Source of the DNA: Methylogaea oryzae
GTDB taxonomy: Bacteria > Pseudomonadota > Gammaproteobacteria > Methylococcales > Methylococcaceae
Direction of reading: 5' to 3'
Assembly: GCF_019669985.1 (NCBI RefSeq)
Contig: NZ_AP019782.1
Span: forward strand, 1,542,501 to 1,606,500
DNA length: 64,000 nucleotides
Part shown: in pieces, positions 18,900 through 26,740 of the stretch
How positions within the stretch are numbered: position 1 is the stretch's first letter
Layout of the letters: each line of letters begins with the position of its first letter
Made by a program: the position numbers and the translations under genes
Notes under the pieces: model-generated
Databases searched by the model: none
Told to the model about the DNA's origin: nothing
The model's input: only the letters and a program-made list of their open reading frames with translations

Positions 18900-19921
18900 T
18901 GGCCGCGCAAGACCTGCATCAAGAATTGGCGGAAATTTTCGCCGCCTTGCACGTGCATTCCCTGGAGGCTTTCGAGTTCCGCGGCAACGCCCACGTCGCC
19001 GCGATGCCGGCCACCCCGGCGCGGCCGAACGGCGACGCCTACGCGCCGTTGCGGGACACCCTGCGCAACGTGCTGTACGGCGGCTGTTACACCCGTAGCA
19101 CGGCGCCGGATTTCCCTCCGGCGACGACTCCGCAGGCCTGGCTGGCGCAGTTGATGTCGGCCAACTCGACCCAGGATCGCTGGGATCCGGCTTGGTCCAT
19201 TTACCAGCAGGGCGGCGACGGCCGGCTCCTGGTGCAAAAAGGCGAACGCAGCCGCGCCGCCGTGATCGGCGAATACGCCACCAACAAGCCGCCGGGGGTT
19301 CCGCCGCAAGTGGGCGACCAGGTCAGCCTGCGGGTATGCCCCGGATCCAGCGACATGCAGCAGGGATTTTATTTCGCGTTCGGCGCGACCTTGTCGGATC
19401 AGTTCGACGATTACTCCCTGCTGCGTTTTTATTTCAATCTCCAGGCGGAAGGGGCGGCGGAGTGGCTGCGCGCGGTGTCTTCCCGCTTCAACCACTATGC
19501 CGTCCCGTTCCGCTACAAAACCCTTGCCGACCCTTGCGCTTACACGCGGGCCGACGCCGCCGTGCTGTATGTGGCCAAGCGCTACTACGCCATCGCCGCG
19601 GCCCTGGTGGCGGCCATCGCCGAACCGTTGCAAGCCTGTTTAAGGCCGGAAACGCCGATGTTCTGCCATGCCTTGCGGCCCGGCATCGGCTTGGCGGAAG
19701 AGCCGGGTACCGGGGAAAGCTTCGGCATGCACCGGTGCCGTTTGGTGGCCGAAGGCGTCATAGACGCCTGGCTGGCCGGATCGCAAGCCGTCGACGCGCG
19801 CCTGGAAGCGGTGCGGCAACGCTTCGCCGCCAACGGCATCAGGCTGGATGCGCCTTATTTGAACGCCCAGTCCATGGATCTGTTTCGAAACGAGATTTTC
19901 GCCGGAGGCATTACCCTATGA
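18899..19921 (+). CDS. HopA1-family protein, probable phospho-Ser/Thr lyase of the RiPP pathway
   Basis: A 340-aa protein with the HopA1 effector-family signature in its C-terminal two thirds: FYFAFG, RFYFNL, the PFRYK strand, a Tyr/Arg segment (CAYTRADAAVLYVAKRYY), PGIGLAEEPGTGESFGMHRC and PYLNAQSMDLF. In class V lanthipeptide pathways HopA1-like proteins (LxmX/LxmY type) act beside the kinase and cyclase and are thought to eliminate phosphate to give dehydro amino acids. It is translationally coupled on both sides (TAATG and ATGA). In a methanotroph chromosome with no type III secretion genes nearby, an effector role is unlikely. Confidence 0.8.
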   Translation: MAAQDLHQELAEIFAALHVHSLEAFEFRGNAHVAAMPATPARPNGDAYAPLRDTLRNVLYGGCYTRSTAPDFPPATTPQAWLAQLMSANSTQDRWDPAWSIYQQGGDGRLLVQKGERSRAAVIGEYATNKPPGVPPQVGDQVSLRVCPGSSDMQQGFYFAFGATLSDQFDDYSLLRFYFNLQAEGAAEWLRAVSSRFNHYAVPFRYKTLADPCAYTRADAAVLYVAKRYYAIAAALVAAIAEPLQACLRPETPMFCHALRPGIGLAEEPGTGESFGMHRCRLVAEGVIDAWLAGSQAVDARLEAVRQRFAANGIRLDAPYLNAQSMDLFRNEIFAGGITL

Positions 19922-21180
19922 GTCAACAAGCCACGCCGTTTCTGGAAACCGCCGACCGCATCGGCCGCGTCCTGTGCCGCGACGCTGTGTGGGATGGCCG
20001 GCGCTGCGCTTGGCTGGGATGGTCCATGGAGGCGGTCGGCCATGCTTGGGCGCCGGCCTACCGGTCTTTTGCCGGCGAGCTTTATAGCGGCGGCAGCGGC
20101 ATCGCGCTTTTTTTGGCGGAGCTGTACCGCTTCACCGGCGATGCCCAGCAACGGCGCGCGCTGGAAGGCGGCGTCAACCAAGTCCTTTCCCTGATGGACG
20201 GCTTGCAGGGAGCGGCGCGCCTCGGGTTTTATTCGGGGGTGGCCGGCATGGCTTTCGCCCTCCATCGCATCGGCACGATCCTCGGCCACGAAGCGCTGGT
20301 CGCCAGAAGCCTGGAGGAAATGGCGGGCCTGTCCGCTATCGCGCCGGATGAACGGCTGATCGACATCATCAACGGCAGCGCCGGCCTCGTCCCGGCTTTG
20401 TTGGCGCTGGGGCAGGCCCATGGGCGCGGCGACTTTACCGAGATCGCGGCGCGGCACGGCGACCATCTGCTGGCCAACGCCATCAAAGGCGAGCAGGGCT
20501 GGTGCTGGGACACCATGCATATCCCCGGCCAAAAACCGCTCACCGGCCATTCCCATGGCGCGGCGGGCGTGGCGACGGCGTTGCTGGAACTGCACCGAGC
20601 CACCGGCGAAAAGCGTTTTCTCGACGGCGCGTTGCAAGGCCTGCGTTACGAGCGCGGCTTGTTTTGCCCGCAGCAGGGCAATTGGCCGGATTTGCGCATC
20701 ATGAATCCCGGCGCCGCGGAGCAGCCGCCCGTCTACAACATGGCTTGGTGCCATGGCGCGCCGGGCATCGGCTTGTCGCGGCTGCGCAATTACGAGTTGT
20801 TGAACGGCGACAGCGAGGTGTTGCGCGAATTGGAAACGGCCATACAGACCACGGCGGCGGCGTTGTCGCCGCCGTGGATGCCGGGCATGGGCAATTATTC
20901 CCTTTGCCACGGCGCCGGCGGCAACGCCGAACTGCTCATCGTGGCGGCCCAAAAACTGGGTCGCCCGGACCTAATGCGCATCGCTGAAAAAGTCGGCTGG
21001 GAGGGCTGCCAATATTATTCCCAGCCGGAAATTCCCTGGCCCTGCGGCATCGCCGGCGGCGGGGAAACGCCCAATCTGATGCTGGGCACGGCCGGCATCG
21101 GCCATTTCTACTTGCGGTTGCACGACCCGGTCTCGGTTCCCTCCATCCTGCTGGTCGCGCCGGCGAACGACGCGGCATAG
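19918..21180 (+). CDS. LanC-like zinc-dependent lanthionine cyclase
   Basis: A 420-aa alpha/alpha-barrel cyclase. The zinc ligands of LanC proteins are present: Cys278 in AWCHGAPGIG and Cys330-His331 in LCHGAGGN; the other conserved glycine/histidine loops are LYSGGSGIALFL, GFYSGVAGMAF and GHSHGAAG (His211, His213). It would add cysteine thiols to dehydro residues to form (methyl)lanthionine rings. It ends the enzyme operon and starts inside the HopA1-like gene (ATGA). With kinase, lyase and cyclase on separate chains the set matches class V, not LanM (class II) or LanKC/LanL. Confidence 0.9.
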   Translation: MSQQATPFLETADRIGRVLCRDAVWDGRRCAWLGWSMEAVGHAWAPAYRSFAGELYSGGSGIALFLAELYRFTGDAQQRRALEGGVNQVLSLMDGLQGAARLGFYSGVAGMAFALHRIGTILGHEALVARSLEEMAGLSAIAPDERLIDIINGSAGLVPALLALGQAHGRGDFTEIAARHGDHLLANAIKGEQGWCWDTMHIPGQKPLTGHSHGAAGVATALLELHRATGEKRFLDGALQGLRYERGLFCPQQGNWPDLRIMNPGAAEQPPVYNMAWCHGAPGIGLSRLRNYELLNGDSEVLRELETAIQTTAAALSPPWMPGMGNYSLCHGAGGNAELLIVAAQKLGRPDLMRIAEKVGWEGCQYYSQPEIPWPCGIAGGGETPNLMLGTAGIGHFYLRLHDPVSVPSILLVAPANDAA

Positions 21181-21289
21181 CTCCCGCGTTTCGCCCGGCG
21201 TATCGAAGGCGGCGGGAAACGCCGTCGACCCACGTTTCCCGCTCCCTCCGCTTGCTCCTTGCTCCCCGCGCGGCACGGACAGGGCCATT

Positions 21290-21337
21290 TGCGTGATATG
21301 CCATGAAACGCGCCCAAACTGCGGCATATGCCGCAGT
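21290..21337. promoter_or_regulatory. Palindromic operator pair upstream of tonB
   Basis: A perfect 20-bp palindrome, ACTGCGGCATATGCCGCAGT, lies at 21318-21337. A degenerate copy (TGCGTGATATGCCATG) lies at 21290-21305, 30 bp away centre to centre. The same core and the same degenerate form recur before the TonB-dependent receptor gene at 22902-22938. The sites lie in a 291-bp gap with no ORF, 135 bp before the tonB start, and look like the binding sites of one shared regulator. Confidence 0.75.
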
Positions 21338-21471
21338 GCCGAAGCCGCAAAATCGGTCCAGGCGCGCTGAATGGCGCGGAAATCAAGGCTTGGCACAGCC
21401 GCTGCATGACTGGCCGGGCCGCCCCTCGGCGGCGCCAACAAGAAGAATAAAGCTTACCTTTGAGTGCGCCC

Positions 21472-22224
21472 ATGAACGCAATTCTCGATTGGAACCACGA
21501 TTTCAGGCGTTCGCCGTTGTTCGCCGACGTTTCCGGCCTGCCCGAATGGCAGTCGGCCTTCGCCGGAGAAGCTCGGCGCATGTTGGGCGACTTTCAAGGC
21601 AAAGGCGAGGGGAGGCGGCGCTTCGGGCCGGTCGTCGCGGTGTCGGTGCTGCTGCATTGCACGGTGTGGCTGTTTTGGCAGTCGCCCCCCATTGCGCCGG
21701 TCACCGAGCCGCGCATCATGCACTCGGTAGAAGTGGCCTTGGTGGCGCCCGCGCCGGTGGTGCAGCCGGCGCCGTCTCCGCCGCCGCCCGAGGTGAAACC
21801 CAAGCCGAAACCGGTGGTCAAGCACAACACCGCGGTCAAGCGCCCGGTGCCGCGGATGGACCCCGCGCCGCAGGAAACCGCCAGCGCGCCAGAGCCGGTT
21901 TCGCAGCCGGCGCCGGTGGCGGCCGCCCCCGTCGCGCCATTCGTCGAGGCCAGCTACCGCGCTTCCTATTTGAACAATCCCGCGCCCAAATACCCCATGC
22001 TCGCCAAGGAGCGCCACTGGGAGGGGTTGGTCGTGTTGAAAGTGCAAGTTTTGGCCGACGGCAGCAGCGGCGGCGTCAGCGTGGAGCAGAGCAGCGGCCA
22101 CGACGTGCTCGACGAAGCCGCCGCCGAGGCCGCCCGCCACTGGCGTTTCGTGCCGGCCAAGCGGGGCGAGGACAACGTTACCAGCGTCGTGCTGGTTCCC
22201 ATCGAATTTAAACTAAGGAGCTGA
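21472..22224 (+). CDS. tonB: TonB-family energy transducer
   Basis: A 250-aa protein. Unusually, about 50 cytoplasmic residues precede the membrane helix (FGPVVAVSVLLHCTVWLFW). A Pro/Lys-rich spacer (PPPPEVKPKPKPVVK) spans the periplasm, and the C-terminal TonB domain has YPMLAKERHWEGLVVLKVQV and ARHWRFVPAK. The ATG at 21472 is preferred; an in-frame TTG at 21460 would add four residues. It is followed 7 bp later by exbB. It would energise an outer-membrane receptor, most simply the one encoded at 23087. Confidence 0.9.
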   Translation: MNAILDWNHDFRRSPLFADVSGLPEWQSAFAGEARRMLGDFQGKGEGRRRFGPVVAVSVLLHCTVWLFWQSPPIAPVTEPRIMHSVEVALVAPAPVVQPAPSPPPPEVKPKPKPVVKHNTAVKRPVPRMDPAPQETASAPEPVSQPAPVAAAPVAPFVEASYRASYLNNPAPKYPMLAKERHWEGLVVLKVQVLADGSSGGVSVEQSSGHDVLDEAAAEAARHWRFVPAKRGEDNVTSVVLVPIEFKLRS

Positions 22225-22231
22225 AACCGCC

Positions 22232-22891
22232 GTGAATTGGCTATTGTCCTGCGATATCGTCCAAGCGACCTTGGGCTTGCTGATTACTTTTTCCGTGCTC
22301 ACCTGGAGCGTGATTTTCCTCAAGGCTTGGGAGCAGTGGCGGCTTAACCGGGCCAACCGCCATTACCAGCAGTCCTTTTGGAGCTCTCCCGATTTCGACA
22401 CGGCTTCCGGCGTGGATCGCGACGGCAGCGCCTTGGGCCGGGTGGCGGAGTCCGGTTTCAACCTGCTGCAGGACATGCGCCAGGCCACCCATCTGCGCCT
22501 CCATCTGAGCGGCAATATCCAGGAGGTGCTGGAGCGCTGCCTGCGCCAGCAGATCCAAAAAGAGCGCAAAGCCCTGGAGCAAGGGCTGTCCTTGCTGGCG
22601 AGCATCGGCAGCACCGCGCCCTTCGTCGGCCTGTTCGGCACGGTGTGGGGCATCATGCACGCCCTGCAGGATATCAGCCGCAGCGGTTCCGCCAGCCTGG
22701 ACGTGGTGGCCGGTCCCATCGGCGAGGCGTTGATCGCCACCGCTATCGGTATCGCGGCCGCCATACCCGCCGTTCTGGCTTACAACTTCTTTTTGCGCCA
22801 GGTGAAGCTGAAGGAAGCTGAGCTGGAGTATTTCGCCACCGACTTCCTGCATTTGGCCATCAAGACCGGTCTCGGCGGCGAGACCGCCTAA
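22232..22891 (+). CDS. exbB: ExbB/TolQ/MotA-family proton channel protein
   Basis: A 219-aa protein with three membrane helices: near residues 10-30 (QATLGLLITFSVLTWSVIFL), 130-150 (LASIGSTAPFVGLFGTVWGI) and 168-190 (IATAIGIAAAIPAVLAYNFF). These are the ExbB signatures. It starts at GTG with AAGGAG upstream, 7 bp after tonB. No exbD gene follows; the next 195 bp hold an operator region and then the receptor gene. It must borrow an ExbD from elsewhere. Confidence 0.92.
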   Translation: MNWLLSCDIVQATLGLLITFSVLTWSVIFLKAWEQWRLNRANRHYQQSFWSSPDFDTASGVDRDGSALGRVAESGFNLLQDMRQATHLRLHLSGNIQEVLERCLRQQIQKERKALEQGLSLLASIGSTAPFVGLFGTVWGIMHALQDISRSGSASLDVVAGPIGEALIATAIGIAAAIPAVLAYNFFLRQVKLKEAELEYFATDFLHLAIKTGLGGETA

Positions 22892-22901
22892 GACGGCCGG
22901 G

Positions 22902-22940
22902 TGCGGCATATCACGCAGGCAGTGCGGCATATGCCGCAGT
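22902..22940. promoter_or_regulatory. Tandem palindromic operators upstream of the TonB-dependent receptor gene
   Basis: TGCGGCATATCACGCA (22902-22917, degenerate) and TGCGGCATATGCCGCA (22923-22938, perfect) are spaced 21 bp, two helical turns, start to start. The second is the core of the 20-bp palindrome ahead of tonB. The pair lies about 147 bp before the receptor start. Confidence 0.78.
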
Positions 22941-23086
22941 TTTACCCTTGGGCTGAACGTTTCCAGCCGGCGCGGGCCGGCTGGGCAGGGTATGGCACGC
23001 ATCGTGCCTGGTGGTGCGGTTACTTGGCGTCGCCGGCTTGCCGCGCGACCGGCCAAATCGATTGATAAAACAAAAAAGAGACGGGA

Positions 23087-25318
23087 GTGACGAGTTTGAC
23101 TAACAACACGCTGAAGCGCGCCGTATGCCATTGCCTGCTGGCCATGGGCGGCAGCACCCTGGCGGCTGGTACGGCCCTGGCCGAGCACACGCCGGAACAT
23201 CTGGAAAAAATCCAGGTGACCGATTCCCTGCAGGACTTTTCCTTCACCAATCCCAGCGCGGAGCAGGCCAAGGAAAAACTGAGCAAGGTTCCCGGTGCGA
23301 CGACCTTGATCAAGGCGGAAGATTTCAACAACCGCGCCAATACCGGCGGCATGGCCGACATCCTGGCCCGCACGCCCGGCGTATTCTCCGAAAGCCGCTA
23401 CGGCAACCAGGAATCGCGCATTTCCATCCGCGGTTCGGGCGTCACCATGACGTTCGGCAGCGCCGGCATTCGTTACCTGCGCGACGGCCTGCCACTGATC
23501 AACGCCGACGGCTACGGCAGCCCGGAATTGATCGAGCCCATGACCGCCCAGTATATGGAAGTCTACCGCGGCGCCAACGCCCTGCAGTACGGCTCCGCCA
23601 CCTTGGGCGGCGCGGTCAACTTCGTGTCCAAGACCGGCCGCAATTACAACGGCTACGGCGTGAACATGGTGTTCGGCTCCCACGATTACTACCGTCCGCA
23701 AGTGCAGGCGGGTGGCCTGATCAACGAGAACCTGGACTACTACGCCACCTACACCGGTTCTTTCACCGACGGATTCCGCGAGCACAGCCAGGAAGACATC
23801 CATCGCTTCTTCGGCAACATGGGGTATCGCTGGGACGACCGCAACGAAACCCGCGTGTACTTCACCGCCGCGCAAAACCGCATGCAGTTGCCCGGCACGA
23901 TGCGCATGACGGACCAATTCGATACGTACAACGTCAACGGCGTCAACCGGCGGGTGTTCCAGCACGGCTGGCAAACCAAACCGTCCCAGGCGTTCGATTC
24001 CTATAAGGCCTACGGCGACGACCGCAACCGCAACTTCGACCTGCTGCGCACGGACGTCAAGCACACCATGCTGTTGGGCGACGACGACCGTTTGGACTTC
24101 GGCGCTTGGTACGAAAACAAGCGGTTCGACCACCACACGCCGCAGAACATCAACTCGCAGTACAACAACAGCGGCGCCACTTTCCGCTATTTGCAGAACG
24201 ACGTGGTGTTCGGCCACGCCAACCACCTGACTATCGGCGGTTACTTCGCCTGGGGCGACAACGACGGCGAAGTGCATTGCCCCAACACCAACTACAACTG
24301 CAACACGGTGGCGGCGGCCCGGGCGGCCGGCGTGTCCCGCCACATTATGCAGGACCGCACCTTCGCCGAGTCCATGACCGTCGAAGGTTACATGGAAGAC
24401 CGCTTCGAGCTGAACGACATGTTCGACGTGGTGGCCGGCGCCCAGGGCGTGTTCGCCAAGCGCAGAAGGTACGACGACTATCTCACCGCGCCGGCGCACG
24501 ACGAGAGCGCGCAGAAGGACTACGGCGGCTGGAGCCCCAAAGTGGGGTTGATCTGGAAAGCCGTGGAAAAGGTCGAAGTGTACGGCAACGCCAGCCGCAG
24601 CTACGAGCCGCCCAATTCCAGCCAGTTCTCGCCGCGTACCGCCAATCCGGTGGGCGGCAAGTACTACACCACGGTGGACGGCCAGGAAGCCACTACGGTG
24701 GAACTGGGTGTCCGCGGCGAGAAGGGCATCTTCAGCTGGGACGTGGCGGCCTATCATTCCTGGCTGCGCGACGAGCTGCTGACTGCGCCGGACTTCACCG
24801 ACAGCACCAAGAACCTCACCATCAACGCCAAGGACACCACCCACAGCGGTATCGAGGCGGGCGCCCAGGCGTTGATTCCCTTGGGGGTTTTGGCCAGCGA
24901 CGACAAGCTGCGGGCCAGCGTGACGTATAACTACACGCGTTTCCTGTTCAAGAACGACAAAACCTACGGCGACAACTACATTCCGAGTATTCCCAACCAC
25001 TTCGGTATGGGCGAGTTGTTGTACGAACACCCCACGGGTTTCTACGTCGGTCCCAACGTGAAAATGGCCAACAGCTATTACGCCGACTATTCCAATACCA
25101 AGCAGTGGAAGGCGCCGGCGTTCTCCCTCATCGGCGCCCGCGCCGGCTACAAGGACAAAGCCGGTTGGTCGGTATTCATCGAAGGCAAGAACCTGACCAA
25201 CGAGAACTGGGTGTCCAACGTGGCTCCCACCGCGCTGGCTTCCAGCAGCAACCAGCAGTTGTACAATCCGGGGTATGATCGTCAGATCTTCGGTGGCTTC
25301 TCCATCGATTTCCACTAA
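23087..25318 (+). CDS. TonB-dependent outer membrane receptor
   Basis: A 743-aa receptor with a signal peptide (CHCLLAMGGSTLAAGTALA), a TonB box-like segment (LEKIQVTDSL), a plug domain (ILARTPGVFSESRYGNQESR, then ISIRGSGVTMTFGSAG and DGLPLINADGYG), a 22-strand barrel and a typical C-terminal strand ending in FSIDFH. GTG at 23087 is the annotated start; TTG at 23096, with GGGAG 8 nt upstream, is an alternative. The plug is of the siderophore/metal-complex type (FecA-like), but the substrate is not readable. It is preceded by tonB-exbB and shares their operator. The beta-propeller gene follows 9 bp later. Confidence 0.92.
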   Translation: MTSLTNNTLKRAVCHCLLAMGGSTLAAGTALAEHTPEHLEKIQVTDSLQDFSFTNPSAEQAKEKLSKVPGATTLIKAEDFNNRANTGGMADILARTPGVFSESRYGNQESRISIRGSGVTMTFGSAGIRYLRDGLPLINADGYGSPELIEPMTAQYMEVYRGANALQYGSATLGGAVNFVSKTGRNYNGYGVNMVFGSHDYYRPQVQAGGLINENLDYYATYTGSFTDGFREHSQEDIHRFFGNMGYRWDDRNETRVYFTAAQNRMQLPGTMRMTDQFDTYNVNGVNRRVFQHGWQTKPSQAFDSYKAYGDDRNRNFDLLRTDVKHTMLLGDDDRLDFGAWYENKRFDHHTPQNINSQYNNSGATFRYLQNDVVFGHANHLTIGGYFAWGDNDGEVHCPNTNYNCNTVAAARAAGVSRHIMQDRTFAESMTVEGYMEDRFELNDMFDVVAGAQGVFAKRRRYDDYLTAPAHDESAQKDYGGWSPKVGLIWKAVEKVEVYGNASRSYEPPNSSQFSPRTANPVGGKYYTTVDGQEATTVELGVRGEKGIFSWDVAAYHSWLRDELLTAPDFTDSTKNLTINAKDTTHSGIEAGAQALIPLGVLASDDKLRASVTYNYTRFLFKNDKTYGDNYIPSIPNHFGMGELLYEHPTGFYVGPNVKMANSYYADYSNTKQWKAPAFSLIGARAGYKDKAGWSVFIEGKNLTNENWVSNVAPTALASSSNQQLYNPGYDRQIFGGFSIDFH

Positions 25319-25327
25319 GGGTGCAAC

Positions 25328-26575
25328 ATGCTGAAGCGTAAACTCCAGCTGGGCCTGCTGGCGGCGACTTTCGCCGCCGCCGGTTCGGCGGTCCAGGCCG
25401 GTCCCTCCGAGGGGGCCGGCAAACCCGGCGGGTCTTCGCACCCGCCCGTGTCGGAGCGGTGCAAGGAGGCGAAAACGCCGCTGATCGAGTGTTCTCACAC
25501 GGTGAGCGCGGTCTTCGACGGCAAAGGCGTCGCTTGGGCGGCTTGGGCCGACCAAGCCCACGTCTACGTGCAGCAATCCGCCGACAAGGGCCGGTCCTGG
25601 TTCGCGCCGGTGGCGGTGAACAAAGAGGACGAAACGGTGCTGGCCCACGGCGAAAGCCGCCCCAAGGTGGCGGTGGGGCCGGAAGGGAACGTTTATGTCA
25701 CCTGGGCGCGGGGCTTGGGCCAGCGCTTCACCAGCCACATCCTGTTCAGCCGTTCCATCGACGGCGGCAAGACGTACTCCAAGCCGCGCATCGTCAACGA
25801 CGATAAGCAGGTGATCGGCCATTCCTTCGACAGCCTCATGGTGGGCGAGGGCGGCAAGCTGCTCATCGCTTGGCTGGACGGCCGCGACGCGGCCAAGGCC
25901 AAGCAGGAGGGCAAGACCTTCAACGGTTCCACCCTCTATTACACCTGGTCGGATAACGGCGGGCGCAGTTTCCGCAAGGACCGGCCTATCGCCGCCGGCA
26001 CCTGCCAGTGCTGCCGTTTGCAGACGGTGGCGGACAAGGACGGCCTGCCCGTCGTCATGTGGCGCCACATCCTGGAAGGCGGTATCCGCGACCACGTGCT
26101 GGTGAAGTTCCAGGACTGGGACAAGCCGGGCGATTGGGTGCGCACCAGCTTCGAGGATTGGAAAATCGACGCTTGCCCGCACCACGGACCGGGCCTGGCG
26201 GTGGATTCCTGGGGCCGCTACCACGCGGTGTGGTTCAGCGGCGAACCCCAGCGGGGCGGCCTGTTCTACGCTTATTCCGAAGACCACGGCCGGACTTTCT
26301 CCCCGCCGCAGCGCTTCGGCGGCCAGGGCGCCAGCCATCCCCACGTGGCCGTCTCGGGCGACAAGGTGGTGGTGGCTTGGCAGGAGTTCGACGGGCAGCG
26401 CAATGTCGTGAAAACCCAAACTTCCACCAACCGGGGCGCCTATTTCGGCGAACCGGAAGTGGCGGCACAAACGGAAGGCGCGGCCGACGCGCCCTTCGTT
26501 CTCAACGACGGCCAGGCGTTTTATTTGTCCTGGCAAACCCAGAAAGACGGCTATCGCTTGCTTCCCTTGCCTTAG
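25328..26575 (+). CDS. Exported sialidase-like (Asp-box) beta-propeller protein
   Basis: A 415-aa exported protein with an N-terminal signal (LGLLAATFAAAGSAVQA). It carries four Asp-box/BNR repeats: SADKGRSW, SIDGGKTY, SDNGGRSF and SEDHGRTF, which define a sialidase-type propeller. Catalytic sialidase residues (Arg triad, FRIP motif) are not evident, so it is probably a binding protein, not a sialidase. A CQCC motif near residue 222 and a CPHH motif (DACPHHGP) could bind a metal. It is co-transcribed with the TonB-dependent receptor, so it likely serves the same uptake system. Confidence 0.75.
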   Translation: MLKRKLQLGLLAATFAAAGSAVQAGPSEGAGKPGGSSHPPVSERCKEAKTPLIECSHTVSAVFDGKGVAWAAWADQAHVYVQQSADKGRSWFAPVAVNKEDETVLAHGESRPKVAVGPEGNVYVTWARGLGQRFTSHILFSRSIDGGKTYSKPRIVNDDKQVIGHSFDSLMVGEGGKLLIAWLDGRDAAKAKQEGKTFNGSTLYYTWSDNGGRSFRKDRPIAAGTCQCCRLQTVADKDGLPVVMWRHILEGGIRDHVLVKFQDWDKPGDWVRTSFEDWKIDACPHHGPGLAVDSWGRYHAVWFSGEPQRGGLFYAYSEDHGRTFSPPQRFGGQGASHPHVAVSGDKVVVAWQEFDGQRNVVKTQTSTNRGAYFGEPEVAAQTEGAADAPFVLNDGQAFYLSWQTQKDGYRLLPLP

Positions 26576-26610
26576 CCGGCTTTCATCTAGGCATCTCTCC
26601 TTCATGTTTG

Positions 26611-26638
26611 ACGGGCGGTTTTCACCGCCCGTTTTTTT
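26611..26638 (+). terminator. Intrinsic terminator after the propeller gene
   Basis: An 8-bp perfect stem ACGGGCGG / CCGCCCGT with the loop TTTTCA and a run of T's. It ends the receptor-propeller unit. Confidence 0.92.
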
Positions 26639-26740
26639 GCCGGTTGCGTGGGGACATCGGCGGTTATCGCCGCTCGGCCGCTGATCCGGCCGGGGGCGAT
26701 CTGGTAATATGAAGCACCCGCGTCCATCCCTAAATCCTTC

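Noticed and set aside
18899-19921. Type III secretion effector HopA1
   Set aside because: No type III secretion or chaperone genes are near; HopA1-like proteins are known parts of class V RiPP pathways.
16052-21180. Methanobactin operon
   Set aside because: No MbnB/MbnC-type oxazolone-forming proteins are present and the substrates do not resemble MbnA.
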